NCBI RefSeq assembly: GCF_013393185.1
Contig: NZ_QJQX01000075.1
Location: forward strand, 1 to 64,000
Source of the DNA: Sphingobium lactosutens
GTDB lineage: Bacteria; Pseudomonadota; Alphaproteobacteria; Sphingomonadales; Sphingomonadaceae
Length of the DNA: 64,000 nucleotides
Reading direction: 5' to 3'
A program made the translations under genes and the position numbers. Shown piece by piece: positions 26,066-34,846 of this stretch. Each line of letters opens with the position of its first letter. Within the stretch, counting starts at the first letter, position 1. The notes beneath the pieces were generated by a model, which did no database searches, was not told the DNA's origin, and saw nothing but the letters and a program-made list of their open reading frames with translations.

Positions 26066-28137
26066 AAGGCCTGCCCCAGCGAGACATAGACGGCGACCTT
26101 GGGATCGCCCGGTTGCGGGTTGAGCGGCGTGCCGACATCGACGCGGATCGGGCCGAAACTGCTGTAATAGCGCACGCCCATGCCCGCGCCGATGCGCAGG
26201 TCGCGGAAACGCGGCAGGAAGCTGGTCGAGATATTGCCCGCATCGATGAAGGGCACGACGCCGAAATTGCCGAAGCGCACGCGGCTTTCGAGCGAGAATT
26301 CGGCGAGGCTCTTGCCACCGACCGGATCATCATCCTCGCCATAGCGCGGGCCGATCGCCTGATAACCATAGCCGCGCACCGACGCACCGCCGCCCGCATA
26401 GAAGCGGCGGGACGGCGCGATCTGGTCGACGGTTGACCCGAAGATAGTGCCGAAGCGCGCCCGCGCGGCGAGAACCACCCGGTCGTTCACCGGCTGGTAG
26501 ATGCTGCCATCCACCTGCGCACGGGTATAGCCGAAGGTCTTGTTCTGGAACGACAGTTCCGGGCTGACCCGCGCGCCGAGGCGGAAACCCTTGCTGGGAT
26601 TGAGCAGATCGTCGCTGCCGTCATAGGTCAGGCTGACCGGCACGGCGGCAATCAGGAATGTGCGGCGCGACCCGCCCGAAAAGGCATCGGCTTCGTCCGA
26701 CGCGATCAGTTCGCCGCCGAAGCGCCAGACCCATTTCTTCTGGAACAGGATGTTGCTCTGCCGCTCGATCGCGCCCGACAGGTTGATCGTGCGCGCGTCA
26801 TAGGCGTCGCGCTTGATGTTGCTGATCGACAGCAGGCCGGTCAGCACATTGTCGCGCCGTTTGAAATTGTTGCGCCGATAGGTGAAGGACGCGGTTTGCT
26901 CCTGCGTGCCGATCACGCCGCGCAGCGTCACCGCGCCTTCGGGCGGGAAGAAATTGCGGTGCTGCCAGCTGACTTCGGCGCGATAGCCTTCGCCCGTGCC
27001 ATAGCCCAGCTCCCCGGCGATGGTGCGCAGCGGTGCGGGGCGCATGTCGACGTCGAGGTCGACATGCTCGCCATCGCCCGCGTCCTTCGGTGTCAGCGTA
27101 ACTGAGGAGACGAGGCCGGTGGCGACGATCGCGCGGCGCAGATCCTCGACGTCCGACGCCATATAGGTGTCGCCCGGATCGAAGCGGGCGATTTCCTGCA
27201 CATGATGAGCGCTGAACAGTTGATCGTCATCCGTGCGGATCGCGCCGAAGCGGCGGAAGCCGCCGGGCGTGACGATGATGTCGAGGTCGCCCTTGCGCTC
27301 CTCATGGTCGATCCGCACCTCCGGCTCGTCCACCTTCGCGAAGGGGAAGCCGCTTTCGGACAGGGCCGTGGTCAGGCTGTCGCGCCCGGACAGGATCGCA
27401 TCGGCATCGACCGGGTCGTCGACCTTGGGCGGGAAGGCGGCGCGCAGCTTTTCCTCGCGCTCGCCTGTCTCGGCGAGGCCCAGGACATCGACCGACGACA
27501 GAAGATAGCGGGTGCCCGGATTGATGTCGAAGCTGACCGCCAGCCGATCGCTACCGGCAGGCGGCGGCGCGACGCTGCCCCGGACGCGCGCCGCATAATA
27601 GCCTTTGGCACGCAGCAGCCGGTCGAGCAGGTCGCTGTCTTCCTTGATGCGGCGATTGATCTGGGCGAGGTTGGCGGACTTGTCCTGTCCCAGGCGCAGC
27701 GCCGACAATTCGTCGAACCGCTGGGTGAATTGCGCGTCGGCGATCGTCTCGATGCCGGTCAGCACCACGGTGTAGCGGCGTTCCTCTCCGGCATCGGCGA
27801 AGGTCGCGACATCCTCCTCCACCGGTTCGGGCAGCGCGGGCATGGCCTCGGGCGACGGTTCGACGGTCGCCGCAGCGTCGGTGTCGACAGGATCGGCGGG
27901 CAGCGGCGTAACGCTGTCTGGCTGCCCCATGTCCGGCCAGTCCACGCCGATATCGGGCATGGCGTCGAGCGGCGCGTTCATGTCAGGCTCGGCTTGCGGG
28001 GGCGCGGCTTCGGGAGGGCTGGCCTGCTGCGCCTGCGCCAGGCACGGGGCAAGCAGCATCAACGGCGCAAGATAGAGCCGGACAGGATGCGGGCGTCGGC
28101 CAGAAGTGCGGCGTCGCGTCCGCAAACCGTGGGTCAT
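26062..28137 (-). CDS. tamA: outer-membrane assembly protein TamA (BamA/Omp85 family)
   Basis: About 691 residues. I place the start at ATG 28137, which gives a Sec signal with a basic N-region (GLRTRRRTSGRRPHPVRLYLAPLMLLAPCLAQA); the frame is open to 28206. A Pro/Asp-rich linker precedes POTRA domains (RYTVVLTGIETIADAQFTQRF onward), and a 16-strand barrel with the Omp85 signature region (GGASVRGYGYQAIGPRYG) ends in [11 protein letters not shown]. It overlaps tamB by four bases. The acidic linker of about 90 residues before POTRA1 is longer than in E. coli TamA. Confidence 0.94.
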   Translation of the reverse strand: MTHGLRTRRRTSGRRPHPVRLYLAPLMLLAPCLAQAQQASPPEAAPPQAEPDMNAPLDAMPDIGVDWPDMGQPDSVTPLPADPVDTDAAATVEPSPEAMPALPEPVEEDVATFADAGEERRYTVVLTGIETIADAQFTQRFDELSALRLGQDKSANLAQINRRIKEDSDLLDRLLRAKGYYAARVRGSVAPPPAGSDRLAVSFDINPGTRYLLSSVDVLGLAETGEREEKLRAAFPPKVDDPVDADAILSGRDSLTTALSESGFPFAKVDEPEVRIDHEERKGDLDIIVTPGGFRRFGAIRTDDDQLFSAHHVQEIARFDPGDTYMASDVEDLRRAIVATGLVSSVTLTPKDAGDGEHVDLDVDMRPAPLRTIAGELGYGTGEGYRAEVSWQHRNFFPPEGAVTLRGVIGTQEQTASFTYRRNNFKRRDNVLTGLLSISNIKRDAYDARTINLSGAIERQSNILFQKKWVWRFGGELIASDEADAFSGGSRRTFLIAAVPVSLTYDGSDDLLNPSKGFRLGARVSPELSFQNKTFGYTRAQVDGSIYQPVNDRVVLAARARFGTIFGSTVDQIAPSRRFYAGGGASVRGYGYQAIGPRYGEDDDPVGGKSLAEFSLESRVRFGNFGVVPFIDAGNISTSFLPRFRDLRIGAGMGVRYYSSFGPIRVDVGTPLNPQPGDPKVAVYVSLGQAF

Positions 28138-28231
28138 GGCAAAGGGTCTAGACCAAATTCGCCCGCCATGGCCAGTGCAGAAGCGTCCAGCATGAGAAAC
28201 TGGCATCGAAAACGAGCGTCAGAAGTCGGCG

Positions 28232-28702
28232 TCAGAAGGCGGTGTTGAGCCGATCGAGCAGCGCCCGGGCCGGACCGGGACCGGACGGCATCGACCGCTG
28301 ATCCAGTCGATCCTGCAGGCGCGCGACCCGATCATAGAGATCCTGGCTCCCCTCGATCAGCGCGCGGGCGGCAAAGGGGAAGTCAGCGGCCTGCCCCTGA
28401 TCGGTCAGCGTGGCGCGCCCCAGACGATATTTCTCGTCCGTCAAATCGCCATCGTCGATCTCACCCCGCTGCCAGGCGCGCTGACTGAGCAGCCAGGCGA
28501 TGATGTGCATCAGCCGCGTCGTGACCTTGAGCGATTCGCAGGCGAAGGCGACGCGGCGCAGCGGATCCTGGATATCGTCATCCGCCATGGCGCCGCCGTC
28601 GAAATAGGATCGCGCCTCATCCGCCATCAGCATCGCCTCCAGATAGAGGCCGTCGACCAGGCGTCGATGGAGGCTGGGGTCAAGGAAGGCTGCATTCTGC
28701 AT
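28232..28702 (-). CDS. rcdA: RcdA-like regulator of CtrA degradation (DUF1465)
   Basis: 156 residues, all helical, matching the DUF1465/RcdA family: LVDGLYLEAMLMADEARSYF, RVAFACESLKVTTRLMHI and WLLSQRAWQRGEI. In Caulobacter RcdA is an adaptor that helps ClpXP degrade the cell-cycle regulator CtrA. The C-terminal part (DRVARLQDRLDQRSMPSGPG) matches the disordered end of the family. A GTTAAC motif lies about 40 bp upstream of the start. Function in a sphingomonad is inferred from the family. Confidence 0.85.
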   Translation of the reverse strand: MQNAAFLDPSLHRRLVDGLYLEAMLMADEARSYFDGGAMADDDIQDPLRRVAFACESLKVTTRLMHIIAWLLSQRAWQRGEIDDGDLTDEKYRLGRATLTDQGQAADFPFAARALIEGSQDLYDRVARLQDRLDQRSMPSGPGPARALLDRLNTAF

Positions 28703-28830
28703 GGCTCGTCACTGCCATGAAATTGCAAATTTGTCAGGCCTGTTAACCGCCATTTGCCGCCTCCTTTCGCTGCCGATCGTCCCATTCAGGGTCGATTGCC
28801 GCCCCGCGCGGGACATTCGCACGCGCAACG

Positions 28831-29028
28831 TCAGGCGATGATGTCCGGCACCAACTGATCCTCCAGCAGCGCGATCTCATCGCGCAGGCGCAGCTTGCGT
28901 TTCTTGAGACGGGCGACCTGCATCTGGTCGCCGCCGCCCGCATCCACCAGTGCGCCGATCGCACTGTCCAGATCGCGATGCTCGATCCGCAGCAGTTCCA
29001 GACGCCGCATGATATCTTCCCGGCTCAC
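28831..29028 (-). CDS. YdcH family (DUF465) small coiled-coil protein
   Basis: 65 residues forming a helical hairpin: RRLELLRIEHRDLDSAIGALV, a GGGD turn, then QVARLKKRKLRLRDEIALLED. The LKKRKLRLRDEI stretch is the family signature. Function is unknown. It is divergent, with 170 bp between, from a second, shorter member of the family at 29199. Confidence 0.85.
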   Translation of the reverse strand: MSREDIMRRLELLRIEHRDLDSAIGALVDAGGGDQMQVARLKKRKLRLRDEIALLEDQLVPDIIA

Positions 29029-29198
29029 GTCCTGATCGCATCCTGATTACCACCCGAACGCAAACAGATAGCGCCAGAGCGTCCGACGGGCCACCGCAAA
29101 TTTACGTGCAGTCCATCGCAAAGCCCGAATCCGATCAAGACAAGTGCGCAAAATGATGATCTACTTCGTCTTCCATCACCCCTCGTAAGGAGAATGTC

Positions 29199-29357
29199 AT
29201 GGAAAATAGCCACGTTTCAGCTCTTTCAGCCAAGCATGCCGGCCTTGAAGCTCGAATCAAGGCAGAGTCGAGTCGTCCCATGCCCGACGCGATCCTGGTG
29301 GCCTCGCTCAAGAAGCAGAAATTGCGGTTGAAGGAAGAGATGGCGGCGCAGCACTAA
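29199..29357 (+). CDS. YdcH family (DUF465) small protein, second copy
   Basis: 52 residues from ATG 29199 with an AAGGAGA ribosome site six bases upstream. The sequence (MENSHVSALSAKHAGLEARI... ending LKKQKLRLKEEMAAQH) has the same LKKxKLRLKEE signature and helical-hairpin layout as the neighbour at 28831. A terminator follows at 29447. Function is unknown. Confidence 0.82.
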   Translation: MENSHVSALSAKHAGLEARIKAESSRPMPDAILVASLKKQKLRLKEEMAAQH

Positions 29358-29446
29358 GCGGCCGGCAAGCTATTCGGGAGGAGGTCGGTATCCGGGGGCG
29401 CAGACCGCCGAGCCGACCCGTCCCCTACTTTGAACATCATGTCGCA

Positions 29447-29480
29447 AGCCCCCGGAACCCGTGGTTCGCGGGGCTTTTTG
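29447..29480 (+). terminator. intrinsic terminator after the second YdcH gene
   Basis: AGCCCC (29447-29452) pairs with GGGGCT (29470-29475), extended by an inner AACC/GGTT stem, and five T follow. It is 90 bp after the YdcH stop and just before the end of the convergent PilZ gene. Confidence 0.8.
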
Positions 29481-29513
29481 TTGTCGGGATAATTTAGTGT
29501 CGGGACGTCCGTT

Positions 29514-29885
29514 TCAGCGCCGTGTCCGGGGCGACAGAGGCGCGCGCAGATAATCTGGCATTTGCGACGTCCCGTTCGTTGAGACGCGTTTGCGCGCGAG
29601 TTGCGGGTCGATCGGCTCGTCGAACGACACGCCGATCTTGTCGTCGCGCGACCAGGCAACGCTGCCGTTGATCTTGCCAATACCGCGCAGTTCCAGCGCG
29701 ATACGGGTTCCGGCCGGAACGGCGCGTTCGCAATCCGCCATCAGCCCGGTGGCCGACAAGTTGCGGATTCGGGCCTTGCCCAGATCGGCCCCATCGACCG
29801 TGCTGAGGCTGGTCAACAGGAACAGGCTGTCGCGTGGCGCAGCGCGTGCTGGCCCCCGATCGGAAATACCCTGTTCATCTTTCAT
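29514..29885 (-). CDS. PilZ-domain protein
   Basis: 123 residues. The PilZ fold is seen in RIRNLSATGLMADCERAVPAGTRIALEL, with KINGSVAWSRDDKIGVSFDEPID as the second half. The c-di-GMP signature RxxxR is weak (PRDSLFLLTS in place of the usual R-x3-R before the first strand), while the D/N-x-S-x-x-G motif is present as NLSATG. Binding of c-di-GMP is therefore uncertain. Such short PilZ proteins are plentiful in sphingomonads. Confidence 0.8.
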   Translation of the reverse strand: MKDEQGISDRGPARAAPRDSLFLLTSLSTVDGADLGKARIRNLSATGLMADCERAVPAGTRIALELRGIGKINGSVAWSRDDKIGVSFDEPIDPQLARKRVSTNGTSQMPDYLRAPLSPRTRR

Positions 29886-29949
29886 GCAAAACCCGCAAAT
29901 AACTGCCGTTCAATCGCCGGCAAGTTATTCGCGGGAAATGGAAAAAAGG

Positions 29950-30414
29950 TTAATCGTCGCGAGAGACTTTTTCCTGCCGCTCGTGCCGCTCCTGCGCTTC
30001 GACCGTCATCGTGGCGATAGGACGGGCTTCCAGCCGGCCGAGCGAAATGGGTTCGCCCGTGACTTCGCAATAGCCATATTCACCATCGTCGATGCGGCGC
30101 AGCGCGGCGTCGATCTTGGAAATCAGCTTGCGCTGGCGATCGCGGGTGCGCAGCTCGATCGACCAGTCGGTCTCGCTCGATGCCCGGTCGTTGAGATCGG
30201 GTTCGCGCAACGGTTCATTCTGCAGCACGGCCAGCGTGCCCTCCGCCTCGGCCAGGATCTGTTTTTTCCAGTCCCATAGACGCAACCGGAAATATTCCAG
30301 CTGAAGGGGATTCATGAACTCTTCGTCAGGCGAAGGCCGATAGTCAGGGGGAAGCGTTACCGTCGATTTGGGCGGCTTTTCACCGTCTTTATCGGAATTC
30401 AGGACCGATGCCAT
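29950..30414 (-). CDS. dksA: RNA polymerase-binding transcription factor DksA
   Basis: 154 residues. The start at ATG 30414 has GGAGAG upstream and gives the usual MASVLNSD... N-terminus; the open frame runs to 30612. A coiled coil (FRLRLWDWKKQILAEAEGTLAVL... to RTRDRQRKLISKIDAALRRI) carries the acidic tip, and the C-terminal globular part has YGYCEVTGEPISLGRLEARP then TMTVEAQERHER. Only one of the four zinc Cys remains, a state common in alphaproteobacterial DksA. It modulates RNA polymerase with ppGpp. Confidence 0.93.
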   Translation of the reverse strand: MASVLNSDKDGEKPPKSTVTLPPDYRPSPDEEFMNPLQLEYFRLRLWDWKKQILAEAEGTLAVLQNEPLREPDLNDRASSETDWSIELRTRDRQRKLISKIDAALRRIDDGEYGYCEVTGEPISLGRLEARPIATMTVEAQERHERQEKVSRDD

Positions 30415-30828
30415 CTGGCTCTCCGACTCGTTGGCCCCGGCGCTAACAGTTCCGGGGCGCCCATGACTTTTCATTGAGCGCGCCTCATAGCCATCGGCGC
30501 GGAGCGACACAAGCGGGCATTCAAGGACTTGTGTCCCCTTTCGGATGATTCTGCCGCCCCCCAAAGGAGGTCCGCCAGTAGCCCCCGCTCCTTCCCCGCA
30601 ATGCCATGCCATTTACGCTCGGCCGCAGAGCCGTTCCAAAGTGGGACGTTAACTATATCGCTTGAGGGAAAAGCAGGATTTCCCTCGACTTCGCCCCCCG
30701 ATTCAGAGTTAACGATCTTGCAGTTAACCCTTTCTTTTGCGTTCATACGCATAGGAAGTTCCCATTCGTTCATCACCATCATCGGATTGGCGGCTGGGCG
30801 AGGGGCAACAAGAACAAGAGTGGATCCT
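30415..30828. other. intergenic region with three GTTAAC sites between dksA and the Ser-rich gene
   Basis: A 414-bp gap between divergent genes. GTTAAC occurs at 30648-30653, 30708-30713 and 30723-30728, and GANTC sites at 30423 and 30700. TTAAC-type half-sites and GANTC methylation sites are used by the alphaproteobacterial CtrA/CcrM system, but no standard TTAA-N7-TTAA is present. An open frame running in from 30529 in frame with the Ser-rich gene has no protein-like character. Confidence 0.45.
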
Positions 30829-31764
30829 ATGTCGGTACGGATGGCGTTGGCTAAATTATGCGCCTGCACTTGCGGGGGAGCGATCATCGGCGGGGGCGCC
30901 GTGCATGTCGCCGAAAGCGCACGTCCGGCGGTGGTCCACAGCTACAAGAGCGTGAAGGCCGCGCCGAAGAAGCGCTACGCCGTGCGCACGGTGAAGCGCA
31001 AGGTGGTGAAGACCGTCACCGCCTGCGCCCCGCAGACCGTGACCGTGACGAGCCAGGCGGCCCCCATTCCCTTGCCCGCGCCCATGCCGGCGGCCGAAAT
31101 GCCGATGATGTCGGGCGGCGGCGGCGCCGTGCCGGTCGTGATGGGCGGAGGCGGCGGCTTTGGCGGCGGCGGCTTCTTCGGTGGTTTCTTCGGCGGCGGT
31201 GGCGGCAGCGGCGGCGGCTCGGTGGTGATTTCCTCGACCAGCAGCTCGACTGGCGGCATCAGCAGCTCCACCAGTTCGACCACAGGCGGGGTGTCAACCT
31301 CGACCGGCGGCGTGTCCACCTCCTCGGGCAATGTGTCGACGTCGAGCGGCAATGTCTCGACCTCGTCGGGCGTCAGCAGCAGTTCGTCCAGCTCCAGCTC
31401 ATCGTCTTCCTCCTCCTCGTCCAGTTCGTCATCGAGCAGTTCGAGCGGCGGCAAGCCGGACAAGCCCGATCATTCCAGCTCGACCGGCGGCAGCAGCGGC
31501 TCTTCGAGCAGCAGTTCCTCCTCCTCGGGCAGCTCTTCTTCGGGCGGATCGTCGAGCTTCGGCAGCACCGGCAGCTCGTCCTCCTCGTCGTCGAGCAGCA
31601 GTTCCTCGTCCAGCTCGTCGTCGAGCAGCTCCAGCGGCGGATCGACCAGCACGGGCGGCACCGACGTTCCGGCGCCGCCCATGGTCCTGCTGTTCGGCGC
31701 GGCCGCCGTGGCGCTGGTGGCCCGGCGCCGTTTCGCCGAACGGAAGGCGAAGGCCGCGGCCTGA
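30829..31764 (+). CDS. Ser-rich surface-type protein with PEP-CTERM-like C-terminus
   Basis: 311 residues. A short hydrophobic Cys-containing N-terminus (MALAKLCACTCGGAIIGGGA) is followed by a Lys-rich stretch (KAAPKKRYAVRTVKRKVVKT), a Gly-rich segment (about residues 100-130), then about 150 residues of almost pure Ser with Thr/Gly. The end is VPAPPMVLLFGAAAVALVARRR: a Pro motif, a hydrophobic helix and an Arg cluster, the layout of PEP-CTERM sorting signals with VPAP in place of VPEP. Starts at 30829 or 30841 are both possible. An exported, perhaps glycosylated, surface or matrix protein is inferred. Confidence 0.7.
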   Translation: MSVRMALAKLCACTCGGAIIGGGAVHVAESARPAVVHSYKSVKAAPKKRYAVRTVKRKVVKTVTACAPQTVTVTSQAAPIPLPAPMPAAEMPMMSGGGGAVPVVMGGGGGFGGGGFFGGFFGGGGGSGGGSVVISSTSSSTGGISSSTSSTTGGVSTSTGGVSTSSGNVSTSSGNVSTSSGVSSSSSSSSSSSSSSSSSSSSSSSSGGKPDKPDHSSSTGGSSGSSSSSSSSSGSSSSGGSSSFGSTGSSSSSSSSSSSSSSSSSSSSSGGSTSTGGTDVPAPPMVLLFGAAAVALVARRRFAERKAKAAA

Positions 31765-31803
31765 CACAAATTTCACGGTTCCCCTCTGTGCGGGGGCACA
31801 AGG

Positions 31804-31832
31804 AGGGCGGTTCCGGGGGGAGCCGCCCTTTA
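31804..31832 (+). terminator. terminator after the Ser-rich gene
   Basis: AGGGCGG (31804-31810) pairs with CCGCCCT (31823-31829), followed by TTTACTT. It lies between convergent genes; the T-run is short. Confidence 0.65.
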
Positions 31833-31840
31833 CTTCAGGA

Positions 31841-32278
31841 TCAGACCGCCGCGATCAGCTTCTCGATCTCGCGCACCGGGTGATTGGTTAGATCCTTGGC
31901 GATTTCGCCCACCAGCCGGTCCTGCACTTCCTTGTGCAGATGCTTGCGCATCTCGCCCAGCGCGGTCGGCGGCGCGACGATGATCAGCTTCTCATAATCC
32001 TGCGCGAAGGCGCGGCGCTTGAGCAGGTCCGCTGCCTGCGCCGCGAAGCGCTGCTCCTCCAGCTCGTGGAAATTATTCTCGCCCATCGTGCCCGATGCCG
32101 TGCCGGTGGAGGACGCCCGGCCTGCCTTGTCGGATGCCTGCGCCAGATGGGACGGATTCTCCTGCGACTTCACCTCTTCCGCTTCCAGCTGAGGAAAGGC
32201 GCGATCGCCCTTGTTGCGGAAGAACAGCAGCTTGCGCCCGTCCGCCACCAGCACCATCGCGTCATGATCGATCTGCAT
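31841..32278 (-). CDS. host attachment protein family (PF10116-type) protein
   Basis: 145 residues from ATG 32278, which has AGGAGA upstream. The family pattern is seen in HDAMVLVADGRKLLFFRNKGD at the N-terminus, a middle NNFHELEEQRFAAQAADLL, and YEKLIIVAPPTALGEMRKHL with KEVQDRLVGEIAKDLTNHP at the end. The family was named for an Agrobacterium attachment protein and is related to archaeal release-factor-like BaeRF domains; no activity is established. It is divergent from serS. Confidence 0.82.
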   Translation of the reverse strand: MQIDHDAMVLVADGRKLLFFRNKGDRAFPQLEAEEVKSQENPSHLAQASDKAGRASSTGTASGTMGENNFHELEEQRFAAQAADLLKRRAFAQDYEKLIIVAPPTALGEMRKHLHKEVQDRLVGEIAKDLTNHPVREIEKLIAAV

Positions 32279-32362
32279 CGCCTTCTCCTTTGCGTTTTCG
32301 GTGATCGGGGACCAACGGATGGCAGCGCGCAGGGTTGCGCGGCCCGTCGCACAGCGGCATAG

Positions 32363-33649
<1,287 letters not shown>

Positions 33650-33652
33650 CAC

Positions 33653-33724
33653 CCTCCGCTCGGTTCGGGCGTAGTCGAGAAGCCAGCGCGCAACTTTCTC
33701 TACTGCGCTCGAACCGAACGGAGG
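33653..33724. repeat. inverted repeat, CGTTCG family copy 2
   Basis: Left arm CCTCCGCTCGGTTCG (33653-33667) matches the right arm CGAACCGAACGGAGG (33710-33724) in 14 of 15 pairs. The GTAGTCGAGAA core resembles that of the other copies. It may end serS transcription, as it falls between two genes of the same strand. Confidence 0.7.
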
Positions 33725-33793
33725 TGGCTTGATACCCCGCCCCCGTCCGTGAAAAAGCTGGCAAGTCCGGCACGATAGGATAAACGAAGGGCG

Positions 33794-34846
33794 ATGCAGC
33801 GCCTGCCCCTGACCTTCGCCATCCCGACCATTTCGCTGGCGCTGACCGCCTGCATCCCCGCCGAAGCGGAACGCGCGGCCGCGACCGGCATGCCTACACC
33901 CCCGCCGCAGATGGGGGCCGACGCATCGGCCGTGAAGCTGGCCGAGCCGGAACCCGTTTGGACCGCGCAGCAGGTGGTGGCCAACGCTCGGACCGTGAAT
34001 GCCTCCACCTATGTCGTCCAGCCCGGCGAAACGCTGCGCGGCGTCGGCAACCGCACCGGCGCGGGATCGGAAGCGATCGCTCGCGCCAATGGCATCGCCC
34101 CGCCTTATATGCTGCGCGCCGGCCAGCGCCTGTCCATTCCCGGCGGCCGCTACCATCTGGTGGCGGAGGGCGAGACGGGCATCGCCATCGCGGCGGCCTA
34201 TGGCGTGCCTTGGCGGCAGATCGTCGACGTCAACGGGCTAGAGGAACCCTATGTGCTGCGGCGCGGCCAGCGGCTGCTGCTGCCCGGCGGGACGCCCGCC
34301 AGCCCGCCCAGCATCGAGCAGCGCGCCGCCGCTTTCCGCATCGATATCGACGATGTGCTGACCGGCGGCCAGCCCGCGGCAAAGGATAACGCGCCCGTCG
34401 CGGCTGCATCCTCGCGCCCCAGCCCCCTGCCCGCCAACAAGCCGATCGCCCAGCCCGCCGCCTTCAGTGGCAGCTTCGCCTGGCCGGTGAAGGGCACGAT
34501 CCTCTCCCGCTTCGGCCCCGGCGAAAGCGGCGCGAAGAATAACGGCATCGACATCGCCGCCCCGAATGGCACGCCGATCCGCGCGGCGGCCGACGGCGTG
34601 GTCGCCTATGCCGGCGACAAGATCGCGGTTTTCGGCGGGCTCGTCCTCATCAACCATGGCAGCAGCTGGGTCAGCGCCTATGGCCATGCCAGCCGGATCG
34701 ACGTGGTGCGCGGGCAGAAGGTGACGAAGGGCCAGGTCATCGGCCTGACCGGCGACACCGGCTATGCCAGCCGGCCCAAGCTGCATTTCGAACTGCGCAA
34801 GGATCGCGTGCCCGTGAACCCGATCGGCCAGTTGCCACCGTCATGA
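33794..34846 (+). CDS. NlpD-like lipoprotein with two LysM domains and a degenerate M23 domain
   Basis: 350 residues. The lipobox LTAC (Cys near residue 20) marks a lipoprotein. Two LysM peptidoglycan-binding domains follow: TYVVQPGETLRGVGNRTGAG near 72 and YHLVAEGETGIAIAAAYGV near 118. The C-terminal M23 domain reads NNGIDIAAPNG, GHASRID and LHFELR. The first metal ligand (His in HxGxD) is Asn, as in NlpD/EnvC, so it is probably an amidase activator in cell separation and not a peptidase. It overlaps the downstream channel gene by four bases. Confidence 0.88.
   Translation: MQRLPLTFAIPTISLALTACIPAEAERAAATGMPTPPPQMGADASAVKLAEPEPVWTAQQVVANARTVNASTYVVQPGETLRGVGNRTGAGSEAIARANGIAPPYMLRAGQRLSIPGGRYHLVAEGETGIAIAAAYGVPWRQIVDVNGLEEPYVLRRGQRLLLPGGTPASPPSIEQRAAAFRIDIDDVLTGGQPAAKDNAPVAAASSRPSPLPANKPIAQPAAFSGSFAWPVKGTILSRFGPGESGAKNNGIDIAAPNGTPIRAAADGVVAYAGDKIAVFGGLVLINHGSSWVSAYGHASRIDVVRGQKVTKGQVIGLTGDTGYASRPKLHFELRKDRVPVNPIGQLPPS

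Noticed and set aside
30529-30828. Extension of the Ser-rich gene frame upstream to 30529
   Set aside because: The added residues are not protein-like, and the frame crosses the dksA promoter; ATG 30829 fits better.
30975-31463. Minus-strand frame rich in Asp, Glu and Leu opposite the Ser-rich gene
   Set aside because: Reverse reading of Ser codons (TCG, AGC) gives Asp/Glu/Leu-rich sequence; no start context or function.
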